Assembly: GCA_020746105.1 (NCBI GenBank)
Contig: CM036619.1
Coordinates: 69,863,635 to 69,927,634 of the forward strand
Length of the DNA: 64,000 nucleotides
Reading direction: 5' to 3'
Origin: Trogon surrucura
Taxonomy: Eukaryota > Chordata > Aves > Trogoniformes > Trogonidae
Position numbers and translations under genes: made by a program. Under the pieces are notes generated by a model, which saw only the letters and a program-made list of their open reading frames with translations, searched no databases and had not been told where the DNA came from. This document shows positions 36,937-51,211 of the stretch, piece after piece (positions within the stretch are counted from its first letter, which is position 1; each line of letters starts with the position of its first letter).

Positions 36937-37315
36937 AGAGAGGGCTAAGAGGGGAACTGTCGCTGCCTTCAACTACCTACGAGGAAGTTACAGAGAAAGC
37001 AGAGACAGACTCTTCGCAGAAGCAGACAGCAAAAGGACAATGGGAGACAGGCTTAAGTTGAAAGAAGAGAAATTCCAATTCGGTATTAGGAAAACAGTTT
37101 CACACTGAGGTGACATTAGAAGAAGTTGCTCAAGGAGGCAGTGGAATTTTCTTCTTTGAGGGATGCTCCAAACTCAACCAGAAAAGGCCATATGCAACCT
37201 GATCAAACTTCAGAGCTAGATCTCGCTTCAGAGTCAGCCTTGCTCTGAGCAGGGGTTTGGGCCAAATGACACCAGAGGTGCTTTCCAACCTACGTTATTG
37301 CATGATTCTGTGATC
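36937..37315 (+). mobile_element. Old CR1 LINE 3' end
   Basis: Recognisable from agagggctaagaggggaact and cttcaactacctacgagga to the tail ctttccaacctacgttattg, then catgattctgtgatc. It is well diverged and has lost its frame. Typical of classical CR1 subfamilies, not of the young type at 9 and 24 kb. Confidence 0.88.
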
Positions 37316-40300
37316 TTCTTTTAGGTTTTATCATAATTATAATGTATCTGTTATGTGAAACCTTATTTAATCCGTAAAATCAAGTACATTCATCTCCAAC
37401 AGATGTTCTGAAGAAGAAAAATAAAGTACAGTTCCACATGAAGAATACAAAATTACTATTGTCTTGTATTATAAAAATGACTAATAATACTTCTGTATGG
37501 CTAAAATCTGCTTCCAGTTAGTTATATAAAAATTAATCAGCTTCAGTAAAGGGTTTTATTAGCTTTTAACAAAATAACTGAGAGCATAATCAAACTTTTT
37601 ATTATTTTTATATTCTTAATATACACATGATTGTTATACATGAACTTCATAACTATTTTGCTATGTTTGTGATATCTCTTTCTTCATCTGATTACTGTTT
37701 GTAATCTCAGCACAGGATGAGAGAGCACTGTGGAGAATTGGGGTTGGGAAAGAGAATTATAATGTATGTAAATGAAGCCTGCTCAAGCTACTATTTAGTC
37801 TTTGGTTTGGTCTATCTTTCTCCTTACAGAGGGGTTAGACATTTTTCTTTTTCTAATATTCTCATTTGCAAAGCTTTTACAGACAACTTTTTTTTTTTAA
37901 ACCCAGAAATATCAGCTCCAACATCAGAGTAAGCTAAGGGGAAACAGCTGCAGCCTGTACATTGGTTTTAGTTAAACTAGCACCGAGAAAAAATGTTCCT
38001 GGTACTTGCAAAGGCCTTTTGCAAAACCCAGCATCACAAGTTTGATAGTATACAGTTCCCTTCTAAGTTTTTGATACTTTAAAACAGAATTTGTGAGACT
38101 ATATAGCCTGTAGTAATGTTCATCATAACATTAAAAATTAATCTGTTCTATCATCATAGTGTAATACAGAGCCCAGCAAATATTTGTGGCATTCATGTAC
38201 GTTTCCATGCCTTCACACATCTGACTTTATTTCATGTATGATAGTGGTAGTTCAGTATTTTATGTTTACACCATTTATTTTAATTATAATATCCTTTAAA
38301 TATTTTAACTACACCTTCAACTTTTTATTGATGCAGGTTTGCAGTGGAAGCAGTTGGGAGTTTTTATTTTCATTTTAGGAGATAAAGAAATTAGTACAGT
38401 AAAAGATAAGCTGTTACTCATGCAAGAGTTCCTCTTGTTCAGCCTAGACCTTTTGAGAAGTTGGGAGAAGTTAAAAACTTTTACCTGATAGCTTGATGTA
38501 GAATTTTGTAGTAGCTGCTTTTTCTTAGTTGTTTTTCAAGATATTAAGGAATTTCAAGGGTTGGGATGAGCATTCAAAGACAGTAGAGAGAGGCAGGAAG
38601 CAGGTGCATCAGTTAAAGATTGAGGAGATACATAACTGTTGTGTAATTTTAGTTTTTAATACAAATGCAATATTCTCTGGACTATTAAGGTAATAGAGAA
38701 ACATTTCTATCTACATTGCAGTACAGTTTCCATTATAAAGCTGTTTGTATAGGTCTTTGCAATGAGAGCACCAGAATAAAAGTTCTCTGGGGCTGCCTAG
38801 ACCACGTGGCAATCACAACTGTGAGGGAGGGCAGTCTTAACCTGCCACCTGAACTAAGTATAATCTAAAATTTCATGGCTTAGGTCACTTCTAGAGATGT
38901 TTTTGCAGCATCGTGTTTGTCTCATTTTAAAACCTGACAGATTTTTTTGTCAATAAAGTGTAATAGAGAAGGCAATATATAAAATAATATCTTTCTTTTA
39001 CCAAGAGAAAAATAAGACTTAACTGCTTTACAAACACACAAAGGGGAAACCTGAAGGGTTCAAGTCCTTTTCACCATGTGTTTCTGAGATGGAGATAACA
39101 GGAAGTTTGTGATTCATCATGCACCATCCAGCAAAAATCTCACAGATCTTGAAGTGCCAACTTGCCAGAAGACAATGATTATTCAGCAGGGAATACACCA
39201 GACTAATTCATATTTCTCAGCTTGGCCCAGATCAGCAGCCCTTCTTCTTGTCTACAAAGCACACGGACACTCAGCTTCACTCACATGTCATATTATGTAA
39301 CTCAAATTAAGCACGTTTAAATCATCTGGGACTTTAATTAGGCAACTACTAAAAAGACTAGTGCCCTAATGCTAGAAATAATTTTGAACAGAAATCCTTG
39401 GAAGCAAGAATTACAGCAAGAAAGTATGAATCAAAATTGATACCATTGAGCCTAAAATGCCATCAAAAAGACATAATTTAGCAGTAGTGAAATAGTTCTG
39501 CTGTTTTAAATAAAACCAACCAACAGCACAATATAAAAATCTGATAAACAAGTAAAAAAAAAGAACGGTTTAATTAGTAGTGTAGGTTTTATACCAAGAA
39601 ATGTACTGCCCAGGAATACAGATATACTAAGAATGTGTCAATGAATGTTTTCCCTGCAATCTGGTTACATGACATGGTTGGATCCCCAGCTATTTGGTGA
39701 TATTGGATGTTTCCACAAAGATTTGGTTTTCTCACCTCTACATGCCAGTAACTGACTGCATGGTAGCTGTTCTTAAGAAAAGAAGGATTTTGGTGGTAAA
39801 CATTTCCGAAGGCGCTCATTGAAATAGGCAAAAGACAATGCGAAGTGATGCACTGGGGTGCTATATCTAAATTATATCCTCTTCTGCAACTGCGATGCTT
39901 CTACATGAAATCTGCTTTCGGAAATCATGAGATTAATACTGTTCTGTTGCAACACTCCATCTTGTTATGGGTTGTTCTGTCGTTGTGTTTTTTTTTTCTT
40001 TTAAGCTAAAAGAAATCTTAAACTGGCTTAAAAATGTAATCAAATTATTTGGAGGTAGTCAGAAATGGATTCTTTTGTGGTGGAAAACAATATTTTACAG
40101 AATTATTAGATTACAAAAATAGCAAAAAGGACAACAACTGTAAGAATTTCATCCTAGTGATGCCACTGGTAGCAGAGTTACTCTAGACAGGCATCTTTTG
40201 TGCACCGTGTTGGGTGAGCTATGCTTTCGAATCCAAAAGTTTTGGCCATCACTTTTCCTTGGTACTAACAGAAACTTTAAAACAATTTTACAAATATTAT

Positions 40301-42689
40301 CAGAAATAGAATTTTTCTCAAGAAACCGGTCTGATTTGTTTGACAAGGTATTCACAGTGCCTACCCGCCCTGCAATCAAATTAGGCACATGGCTCACGGG
40401 GTTCAGTTCAACTGCAGGAGTGCTCAACAGAGTAAGAATTTGCTTATCCTTGGTGATAAATATGTATTCTGACCCTCTGTTGTCTAGCAAAACACACAGA
40501 GGATGGATAACATTGCATGTAAATGCCTAATGACAAGTGCTAGGATTAATGTGACTAAGCCCAGCCGTGAGATAGACCTACTTGCTGAATATTCTGTTAA
40601 TGGATCAAAAGAAGAATTGTACTTGCACAACGAGTTGCAGCAGAGGTTAATGCATCTTGTAGAGAAAGGGAAGATCCCAATCTCCTAACAACAACTCGTA
40701 GGAAAAAAGCTCCCTCTTTGACTCTTCCTAGGACAATTATATCTACAATCTAATTGTTGGGCTTCGGCTTAGTTCAAAATATAACATGGCTGTCTGTATT
40801 GTGTGCAAGCAGTTCATTGTTCAACAGAAATATCACTTGTTTTATTAATTATATCTCACAAAAATCAATTGTAATCACAGCCATGCATGTAAAGGTACAA
40901 CAAAGTTTTGGTTTACAATATGACTTGGTTTTAGACAGCTTTCAAATGCTATGTGTGAAAGAGGTGTTGGTTTGGGCTTTTTTTTTCATTTGTATTTGCT
41001 AAAGAGTGATTACTCAATCTTTTAGTATGAATGAATATTCATCTTTTTTTCAGCCTAACTTTTTATTCAGGAGATGATCCATCTCGGTGAGAGAGAACAT
41101 TTGTTACATTTAAAATTTATTGCCATGTTCTTTGTGGGAAGTGCAGCCCTGCTAAAAATAAACCATTCCGAGCACCATACCAGATCTTTCTGCCTTTCCT
41201 TACCCCTTTGCAGAGAAAGGATGTGAAAGCATGGCATCCTACCAGGGCCATATGCAGTGGTCTTAGGGGGAGCAGACAGGCCATATCACCTTCCTGAAAG
41301 GAGAAAGAGGCAAAACATCTGTGAGGATGGAGATGAGCTCTGCAGGGATGAGGATGCCAGCATGGGTTTGGGGATATTTAGTGACCCTGAGCATGCCCGT
41401 GCCTCCTTGCTGCTATGCTCAGTGCTCCACAGCCTGCTTTGCTCTCATGCCCTGCCCCAGGCTAAGAGATTCAGGAAGGTACTTACTGACACTTCATCCT
41501 TCCTCTTTACCCATCACAGAGGGCAGTGTTTCAGAAAAAAATGGCTCTGAAGGTGATCTTCTATGAGTTTTTCATGTCACTTGACCTCAGCCAGAGGGAA
41601 GACTCATCCGGAAAGCAGGGAAGGCGCCTCTGCCTGAAAGGAGAGAGCCTCACAGGGTGTACTGCAGGTACACGCTGCATTTCCAAGGGTGGAATTGCCC
41701 CCCATAGACAGTAGCCTGACTTCACAAACCAGCCAAGAGAGCAAGGCAGGGATGGGTGTGCTGAGAAGCTGTGCCTCTGAGGCTCAGCTCTACATGACGT
41801 GTTGGTTATAGTAATTCAGTTTCCACTTTTCATCCCTGGGAGTATGACATCTTTCTGGCCTGATACCTCTGACTTTCCCAGACTAAAACTTCTCAGTCAA
41901 TGCTGATATTAATTGCCATTCATTAGATCACTTCTACTATGTTCCCTTCAATTTCAAGGCCACCTGTGGCTCCCAGCCCTCTAAGCCAGACCCTTCTCTG
42001 CCATGGCATCTGGCAGTCAGTCAGCTTCACTGCTGGCATTTACGGGCACAAGTGAACTTCAGCATTTTCCCATGACAAACACCACTGTTTCAGGGCCACC
42101 CAGGAGCTCTTATGGCTAGAGAAAGATCACATTATCTTGTGGTTTGATATTATTTTCATATCGCTGGAGCAGCTGCCTTCTCTACAGCTGACTAATGGCA
42201 GCTCTGCTCTCCAGAGGAATGCCAGCTACTACTTTCTTCAGCCACTTAGTTTCTTCAGTCTCTTTCAAACCAGATGTACTTAAAACCCAGCTAGCAGAGG
42301 AGGTGTGGGAAAGAGTCCTGTGTTAGGTAGCTGAGTTTGCTAGTCACAGTATAGTTCTGCAAGCCTCAGTGCTAGCAGTTTGGAATACTGCTTCCCTATA
42401 AGAAGCAGGATGCACAGACAAATGGCCGCAGTTAGGCAGCATTGTGAGAATTAATCCTGGGAGGCACCGTTGCTCACAGTATCCGCAACACTTACCAAAT
42501 AGTCAGCATCTGCAGAAAGGCTTTTCCAGATGCTAACCACTGAATATCCCCCTTTCATAGCATACACACACACACGTTTCTCCCCAAAAGTGAGGAAGGC
42601 TGTGCAAGGACTCTGTATTGTGCCTCTAACTGTGTCTGTGAATGGATGCTTAGAGAGAAAGCATCAAAGAAAAGCATGGGGTAGTATCT
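37316..42689. other. Long gene-free stretch
   Basis: AT-rich with a GC-richer part at about 41150-42500. Overlapping frames of 113 and 110 codons on opposite strands at 40149-40530 show no family motif. A short CA run lies near 42563. No element was recognised. Confidence 0.5.
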
Positions 42690-43060
42690 CCCTGTAGTAT
42701 CTCACCCAACTTCCCAGCAATTTGCAGAACAAGGCTATTTAATCTTTTCTTGTGTAGAAATCATTCCTTACTTCAGATCACGTCCCTGCCATTGTTCTCT
42801 GCCTATTTTCTGGTTTTATAATATCATTTTTTATGATGAAGAGGGTCGGAATTACACACAATATCCCTGGGCTCACCAGTGTATTATAAAATGGAATGAT
42901 AATGCTTTCTATGTTGTTCTCTATTTCTGTCCCAACAGTTCCTACCACTCTTCTTCCATTTTGATAACAGCTATGTACGGAGCAGAAGTTTTCCAGAAGT
43001 CTTCCACAAAACCCTTTGCTCACTATTGCATATTCAAAAAAAAAATAAGCAACAAACCTC
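42690..43060 (-). mobile_element. Ancient CR1/L3-type LINE fragment
   Basis: Phrases in the expected reverse order: ggtcggaattacacacaata (family norm cagaactgcacacaatatt), then gggctcaccagtgtattata, then ctatttctgtcccaacagtt, then ttttgataacagctatgtac. This is the C-terminal half of an old CR1/L3 ORF2 with no surviving frame. Confidence 0.7.
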
Positions 43061-46000
43061 CCAAAACCCACAAGCAAACCAGAAGAGTTATTTGAGTCTA
43101 GTTATGCAGGAACAAATTTCTCTTTGTCCAAAGTGTAAAAGTCTTGGTACAGTCCTTAAAATACAATATTCTTTCTAGAATATTTCTGGCCTCTCATTAA
43201 GGTTGGATGAATTCATTATACCCATCCAGCAACCTCTAAGTCTTGAGCATTCAAGCTATCATTCTGGATTTTTCATGTGTGCTGTGCTCTACGGGCTTCC
43301 TGCTCAAACTCTGAACTTACAGAGGTGAAATCATCCAATTAAGAAAGAAAGCCTCTTAAGTTCCCTGCATACATATTATTAGGGGTGTTAACTTACTACT
43401 TACGTCTTCCCATTAAAGAAATACTCCAACCTTTTCTTGACAACTCCAACATTTCCAATGTTTGCAAGAGACCTTCTTTGTAGCTGAGCAATTGAGAAAG
43501 GGAGGTGAAAGCCATGCCACAAAAAAACAGGTTAAGTCTTGGTAATGAGTCTCTAGGAGTTGAGCAGAAACCTTTCCCAAAACCAACATCAGGAATAGCA
43601 GGAGGACCCAAAGCGATTCCACAAAAATAATTGGGATGGTGGAGGGCTAATACCTGACTTACTCCTTTCTCCTTCTCCTAGAAGTGGAATTTTACCCATG
43701 GAACTCAGGGCACCTTCTCAGGCACCTTGAATGGACTCTGACAGAATATTCAGCTTGATGATTAGCAATGTCACTGACTGTTCCTTGCTAAAATGTCAGT
43801 TATGTGTTTGTGACTCAATTCAGGATGGATAATCATTTAATAAAAGCAAAGAGAACTCAGATTTCTACTCAGGAAAATGAGAATCTTTTAAAACTTCCTT
43901 AATTTCCATTATTTTTCTGAAAGTAATTTCTTCCATTTATTTGACTAGGAAAATTTTATTGTTGGAGTCAGACTACTTTTGTTAAATTTTTCATTTTAAA
44001 TGCAAATTTTTGACCAAAATCATATTGAAAGATTTCTGCCAGCTGTGATAATTTGAGTTTATGTATGTGATGGTGCTTATTGCCTCTAATTACATTGTAC
44101 ACACCCATAAATAGCAGTCCTTCCCCTATGCTCTCCAGCTTCTTCTGTGCCCACCACCACTCATGATCACCCCTGCAATGAACACAGCAAGACAACCTAC
44201 CAAGTCTACCTTGCACTGTTATCCAGTGAGACTGGGTGATGAGAGAAGCAAAATATCCAAGCTCTTCCTTATCATTCAACTTCCAACAAGCAGAGAGTTC
44301 TTAGAAACCTTAAAAGAAGGGCTGAAAAATATGCCTAGGAAAAACTTGGTAGCAAGAATCTCTAGATTTTATTTTTTTTTTGGTAAAGAATGACTTCATG
44401 AAACATAAAGTAGATGAAGCAAGCTCAGCATGTTGGAAGAGAAGGATTAAAAACTCACTCAGGCTTGACCCAGCCTAGCGGAGAGAAAGAATTGTTAAGA
44501 AAACCACACTATGATAGTCACAGTCATCATACAAAAGGACTGTCCCTAGAAGACCTAAGAAGTAAAGTTAAGTTTTCGAGACTTGCCAGTTCTTGTGGAG
44601 GCCAGACATCAACCCATGCCAAAATTGGGTGATTCTCTGTTGAATTGTTTAAGAGATGGCTAGGTTTTATGACAATGTTGAAACAATGTCTGCTGCAGGA
44701 GAGGCCAACAAGGCCCAGAGCCTTTGTCCTTTGCTGATGATCTTCTCCATCTTGATCTTCCCAAGTAAGCAGAGGACATGATTTTATTGGTAATGTGTAG
44801 GTCAGGGAAACAAGCAAAAATGCTGGAAAAGGGAACCAGGAGGATTTATCTGCAAAGAGGTGTTATCTGAAACAGAGGGTAGTCCTCAGCAAATTTAAAG
44901 ACTGCATTTGGATTGTGAACAAAACAATCTATATTGGGAGGGGGAAAAAAATGAAGCAAAAGTTGGGGAAGAATTACTTACTTGCAGTTTATTACTATTC
45001 TTTAGATACTTTTAGATACTTTTATTCAGAGATGTCAGACAAAGCAGCATGTTCTAGCCTGCAGTATTATGAATAAACAAATGATTTTTGATGAACTGAG
45101 CAATCTCTTTATAAGGTGGGGAAGACTGAGGAAAAATTGTCCCAGCTGAAGGAAATGGCAGAATTAGGGAAATTTGATGTGAATTTTAGAAGATTTCCGA
45201 GTCGTGAGAGGCCTTTCAGAGATTAAAACAAATTGCCTTGGCATACAATATTCACTTTATTAAATTCAGATGACTGGAGGGAGAAAATTGGGTTTTTGAT
45301 ACCTGCATTCACCCAAAGAAATGTCTTAGAGAAGGGACAGCAGCCAGATTTAAAGGAAACAAAGTAAAAACAGCCATCCTATATATGTAAAATACTCATG
45401 AGCCTGCCAAAAAAAAAGAGAAAGATGTGGTTTTCCTAGCATTTATTTAGGTGGAAGCAAATTCCCTAAGCATAGCTTGAAAACGTGAAATGGTTAAGAG
45501 CTTCATTATCATTCATGCTTCAGCAACTTCATTATGTACACAGGCCCAGTCTTTCGCAGGCTAAAAGAGCAATCCTGATCCATGCTGCATGCCATCTATA
45601 ACGTAGCCTTGCTGAAATATCCATACCACTAACATCTGTCTTGTGCAATGTTAAAAGGAAAAAAAAAAAAAAAAGATTCCCAGAGATAAAATGCACATGA
45701 GGATGACAAAAAAATATATAGAAACCTATGACAGGCAAATTTTATTAATGGTTCGACCATATGCATCCAGGGCATAATTAACTATTCACAGGTGAAATTA
45801 GCAGATAGGAATGTCTGTCGTGAGCAAATTGAATAGACCCTGATTGTATCAATAGTTTTCAACCAGTGTCCCCTGGTTATCAAACTATCAAATAAATTTG
45901 TCCACTCTCTCCTTTTCTGGGACGAGGGGGTTAGGAAGGAGGGAGAACTTTAATTATCCGGCCACGGTATATGGCAGGTCATTAATAAAACCTAGTTATC

Positions 46001-46925
46001 TGGCTGCAGGTTTTATAGTTTTACTGTTATCTATCTTTTATCTAAATAAACATTTGGAAAATGTCCTTAAAATTACTGGAGATACTTTGCCCCTTCTCCA
46101 CTAGATATTTGAAAATGAAACTTTGCTGGATTTTACTATACAATACATGGCATCACCTCAAAGACTCCCACCTTCTTCCTCCTACCACTATAATGGAGTT
46201 ATAGAGTTTGGCTGTACATACATTGATGGATCTAACCAACCTGCAAATGCAGATAAGGGTAAAATCACTTGATGGGGTAGTTCTCTTTAATGTATATTTA
46301 CTCAGCTTTTATGTTATGTATGCATTTTTTACTTTCATGCCACATATATCAATGACAAATGTAAGAATTGAAAAGCCAGTAATAACATAAAAAAAGCATT
46401 TTTTTTTCTCTGTGGTACAATTGCCAGAGACAGTATCTTTTCATTTGAATAACGGATAGTAGGACATTAACATTTTTGGGGTCCTGGTCCTGATTATGTT
46501 CCAAATAAATCCAATTTCTAAACTCAAACCAACTTCAAAGATACAACAAGGTTTCCAACAATAAAAGCCTTACATTTCATTTACACTGTGTTTTTCAACA
46601 ATTAGTATTATAACGTTTTTTTCATAAAGGAATATGAATGTTTATTTTATATACATTTATACAAGATCAGTATGGAAATGACCCAGATTAAAATATGTCT
46701 TTTGAGGATAACCAACTTATATATACACTTTCCTGTCTGACATTTTTCAGCATTTTCTCTTCTGCCTATAGGATATAATATATATTTTTTTATTTTTAAT
46801 ATTTCTTATTTTCTTTTCCTATTGACCTTCGGAAATGTGAAAATTATAGCATTCTATTAATTAAGATCCTTGTTATCCACTAACTTATGAAGCGATTCAT
46901 ATTCCATTATTTTTTTACATATATA
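43061..46925. other. Intergenic, no gene recognised
   Basis: AT-rich with an A-run near 45660. No recognisable gene or element. Confidence 0.5.
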
Positions 46926-46931
46926 GTGTCC
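46926..46931. repeat. Target-site duplication, left copy
   Basis: GTGTCC, identical to 47333-47338 on the other side of the solo LTR. Confidence 0.85.
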
Positions 46932-47332
46932 TGAAGAGGGTCCCTTCGGAGAGCCGGCCAAGATAACAATCATCACACCAATATGGCTACAGATCGTCCT
47001 CTCTTTATTGCTCCGGACAGCTCAATATATACAGTTCAGCAGTGTCCCCGCGCCTGCCCCTTAACAGAGTTGGTCAGTCACAGGTTTACACACGCCAGCG
47101 TTTTATTGGGTAGTGCCATTCCACTATGCAAGCGGCTCTCGCCCTCCCTTCTCCCCCCGGGGCCAGCACCTCCAGCCAAGCATCTCGCAAAGCTCTCACA
47201 AAACAGATAAAACCTCCTCCTCCCCGTGTTCCAAGGCAGCTTCAAGGACAGAGCCTTTGTTTAGGCCTAAGCTGGGTTGTCCACACTTTTAAAGTTATAC
47301 CGCACCTCTGCTCCACAAGAAATTCCTCTACA
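46932..47332 (-). mobile_element. Solo LTR (401 bp) with intact 6 bp target duplication
   Basis: The block is bounded by TGAAGAG and CTCTACA, so on the - strand it runs TGTAGAGG ... CTCTTCA with near-matching inverted ends. It is flanked by identical GTGTCC hexamers. On the - strand a TATA-like atatatt stretch and an AATAAA (47009-47004) lie about 75 bp before the end, giving a plausible U3-R-U5 order. It is clearly GC-richer than the surrounding DNA. No internal sequence is present, so it is the product of LTR-LTR recombination. A 6 bp duplication fits alpha- or beta-type (class II, ERVK-like) retroviruses; the subfamily is not known to me. The identical flanks suggest a moderate or young age. 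Confidence 0.88.
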
Positions 47333-47338
47333 GTGTCC
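47333..47338. repeat. Target-site duplication, right copy
   Basis: GTGTCC, identical to 46926-46931. Confidence 0.85.
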
Positions 47339-47364
47339 TGCAATCTCTCAACAGCTTTTAAGTT

Positions 47365-47371
47365 AAAAAAG

Positions 47372-47402
<31 letters not shown>
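47365..47402 (+). repeat. A-rich / GA microsatellite
   Basis: A6, G, A18 or so, then GAGAGAGAGA, starting about 27 bp from the LTR's right flank. A simple repeat of independent origin. Confidence 0.9.
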
Positions 47403-49107
47403 CTAAATCAAATGACAGGTTGGTGAAAGTAACTTAATTTCCATTTTCAAAAACCTGTAAGCCTCAAGCACTCCTATTGCAAGTTTCATTAGTAGAATTA
47501 TTAATTCTGATGAGTATTCTCCATGTGATCAAGAAGAAATTGGCATAGGGCACACTATTGCGATGGGAAGTGGAAGGAAAACTCATGCCCTGAAGTCCCT
47601 TTAGAGGTAACTCAAGATTACAGAAAATCCCTGTGTTACTGCTCTATTAGATAGAAGAGGAAAAAATATAGTGAGACCTTTTTTTAAGATTTTACATTTA
47701 CAGCACTACAATTCCTTTCAATACAGTAGGATTACTCCTGATCTAAAGAGCAAAAACAGTGATAAAAGAAAGAGTGAAAAGTCTGTCTTCCTGATAAATC
47801 TCTGTAGTAGTAAGAGCCTGTGTTCACAGCAAGTCCTGATGGTCTTGCTAGGAGCCGAAGAGGGGATTTACTTGGAAGACTCACACTCCTTTTTTGAAGT
47901 GGAACTTGAAAGAGGGTTTATATACTTTTTCCAGATGGTGTATGATTGTTTAGATTTAATATCTAAATTACAGAGAAATACGAGTAATCAATATATCAAA
48001 TTAATATAGTTTCACTGAAGTCAAAGGAACAGTCAACTTGTCGAAGACTTAGGCCTTTGGGAATTTTTTAGTTATGTAGTATAGAAATGCAGAAATCTGA
48101 AAAAGGATATGACTGGCACAAAAGAAAAGGAAGGAAAAAACCCACCAGTAAAATTGTTACTGCATTATTTACAATTTCTGAAGAATAAGTTTCTGGTCAG
48201 TTGTAGTAATCTTGTAATTCTTTGTTGGTTGAGGTAAGTTAATCATATCCCTTTACTTTTTGAAATACATCAATCTGGGACACATCTTTAAATAGTCATT
48301 ATGTCAGGAAATTCAGTTTTACTAATTATATCTTGGCATTACTTTTATATTTTCTGTATTAACTCTATATTATAAGCAAAGATTTTCTTCCTTTGCAATT
48401 ACAGTTGCTCTATTTTCCGTACTTTGGGCTTTAGTGGTGATATAATTAAAAAGTGGTGCTTTGCAAAGGCAGTATTGCACATGGTGAAAAATGGTAGCTA
48501 TTTCCACACTTCACAGATCCAGCTGCTATGAACATTAAAAATTACTTAAAATACAAATTTATCGCATTGTGATTACAATGGACTGTGTTGTTATATATTA
48601 ATTGAATTGTAAATTGCTGTTTTAAATTAAAACACAGCTTATTAGGAATGGCAAGAGAATAATAAGGGATGAAATAATGTTTCATGTAATTGCCAAAATA
48701 AAATAAAAAACTGAAGAGAGAGAGGAAAAAAAGTGTGTTCCAGACAACTACCTCTGGTGAAAAATTGCCCTGGAGCTGTTGATGGACTGTGTGTTTCATT
48801 TTCTTCAGTGAATAACAGCTCTTAGTCTCAGAACTCCAAGGAACTTTCTGTAGCAAAATAATAATAAGCCTGGAGATGAACTATCAGCAGATAAAGCACC
48901 ACTTTTACAAATATGTTATTTTTCCCATATTAGTTTTTTTCTTTAAGAAAACAGAACCATTGTCTGGCAGTTATAATTATGTAGCCAGTCAGGGAGATTA
49001 TAGCAAAATTGGGAGAAAATACGTGCCGGGGCAAAAGAAAACACTTTCAGGATGACATATCTTCCACAAGTGATGTCACTCAGGAAGAATACTACAAAGA
49101 GTATCCA
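47403..49107. other. Intergenic, no gene recognised
   Basis: AT-rich, no recognisable gene or element. The 112-codon frame at 47671-48009 has no family motif. Confidence 0.5.
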
Positions 49108-49310
49108 AAGAAGGGCAATGAATCTGGTGAAGGGACTCAAGAACTTAAGAGGAGCAACTGGGAGAGCTGGGGCTGTTCAACCTGGAGAAGTGGAGGCCGA
49201 GGGGAGACCTTATCACTCTGTACAGCTACCTGAAAAGAGGTTATAGTGAAGTAGCAGTCAGTCTCGTTTCTCAAGTAACAAGTGATAGGACAAGAGTCAT
49301 GCATCCTGGT
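49108..49310 (+). mobile_element. Old CR1 LINE internal fragment
   Basis: Follows classical CR1: gggcaatgaatctggtgaag, then gctggggctgttcaacctgg, then aggggagaccttatcactct, then caagtaacaagtgataggac. It stops before the 3' UTR and lacks the octamer tail, so its right end was lost. No frame survives. Confidence 0.85.
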
Positions 49311-51211
49311 AGTATCTACCCGCAAGCCAGGCTGAAGCACAATCAGTTGGTATGTGGACTCACTGACTTTGTGCAATTGTTTTCCCCAGAGATGTTGCTG
49401 AGTTTCATTTATGGCACAGGATCAGCGCCCTTGCATGTTTCGTAGCTAGATCTGAGGTGTAACACATTGCATGTGGAAAAAAATCTCTTTTTCCATTGAC
49501 TCAAGAAATGTCCATATAAGCAACCTCCCATGTCTTATCATTAGCTAAAAACTTTTAGAGGCCCACATTCTCTGTGTGAGAGTAACTATCGCAGCATACG
49601 CAAAGACGTCTGACAATGTGAACTCACTCTTAGCAGAGTATTCCTTAGGGACATCGTGAAGAACAGCTCTACATCAGATGTGTTGAAGGAGGTACTTGCA
49701 AAACTAGTCATTCAGACATGTTTCAAACATTAGACTTGCACAAGGGTGCCTAGATTTGATGCCTTATTTGATTAGTCAAGTTGCTGTTCCCCTGAAGACT
49801 TTAAAATCCAATTACAGATAAAGGAGGGACTGTTTGGACTCCCTACAAAGTGACTGTGTATCTGTCGAAAAGAAATTCAAAACCAAAAACAATCCCTTAA
49901 TTCCTCAAAAAATTAATTCAATCAAAATATAAAAATAAAAGCTGCCTTTGTAAAGAAAGTGATGCTGTCTGGGATGTGGTTGCTCTTTCCGATATTTGCC
50001 AGCTATCCTACTTCCCTCTCCATCAGAGTCCTTGTATACTAAAGGGAATTGTGTTTTTAGGGTCTATATAATAAAGTCTCCTTAAGCGCAGGAAGGATTT
50101 GAATCTTGATCCCTTACATTTTGTGTGCTTTAAGATGCCTATGATCTAAAGAAGGAAAACAGCCTCTTCTTCTTGACAATGCAAGGTAGATGGAAACCCA
50201 TATCCTGAGTGGTTGGCACCTACAGCTACAAAGGAGGAACAACTATTTTCAAATGTTTTTTTACCATTCTGCCGTGTTTGAAGAGTCTTCTTGAACAGCA
50301 TGACTACATCTCAGGAAGCCGAAATGGTAATGGCAGTAATGTGTGTAAAGCACAGGCAATAAAACTTACCTCTGATGAGTAATCACCCTAACTCATGCAG
50401 GAGTTCTCTCCCTGGGATGCAGAACTCCTACACACCACAAGAAGCAGTGACTCCAGTGAGGGTGTTTTTTCTCCTATAACAAGATGCAAACATAGATACT
50501 AAATGCCATGGTATTAGCAGCAGAAAGTTTCTTCAGTGTGACAGAAGAAGTGGGTGGCCAGAACAGCAAGTCCAGTGCAGACAAGTGGCTAACAAGGGAC
50601 ACAAGTAGCTATATTTTGTCACCTGCTGCTCCGGTACAAATCTTTATCCTGCAGCCTAAACGAGGATGGGGATGAGAGATGTGGCATTTAATACAAAATA
50701 GGCTGCAAGCTAATATGCTCATGGGAGGCAGCAGACTCAGCAGCTCCGTCTTCTTTCTCCTATCTCTCCTCCCTCTGTTCACTAAAAGAAGAAATCACTT
50801 TAGTCTTTATGTTTTTCATTAAATGGGTTGCTTTTCTCTTTCTCTTATTTTGCAGCCCTCTAACCTTTTCCTCCTTCCTTTCCCTAAACCTATTTGGGTC
50901 AAGTAATTAGGTTCATGCCTTTCACATGAAAAACTAGAAAGAAAGACAAAAGATCTAGTTGTTTATCATAGTATAAGAAGGTTTTATGTAGTATTAGCTG
51001 TGTTTTTTCTCTTTTGAGAATAAAGTAAATGTTGGAGATTCTAGGAAAGGGTGAGAACACCAATCGTTCTGGTCAAGAAATTATTAAAAAAAGAAATAAT
51101 GTGTGTGATAAAATTTAGTGGCACTAATGCATTATACAATATAGGATGCATTTGTCTTTGTATTGTGCTTTTTTAATATTTGCCTCCTAATCTTTCGTAA
51201 GAATGTGGGAT
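49311..51211. other. Intergenic, no gene recognised
   Basis: AT-rich, no recognisable gene or element. Confidence 0.5.

Noticed and set aside
40149-40530. Overlapping frames of 113 (-) and 110 (+) codons
   Set aside because: Neither is recognisable and neither begins with ATG; treated as chance.
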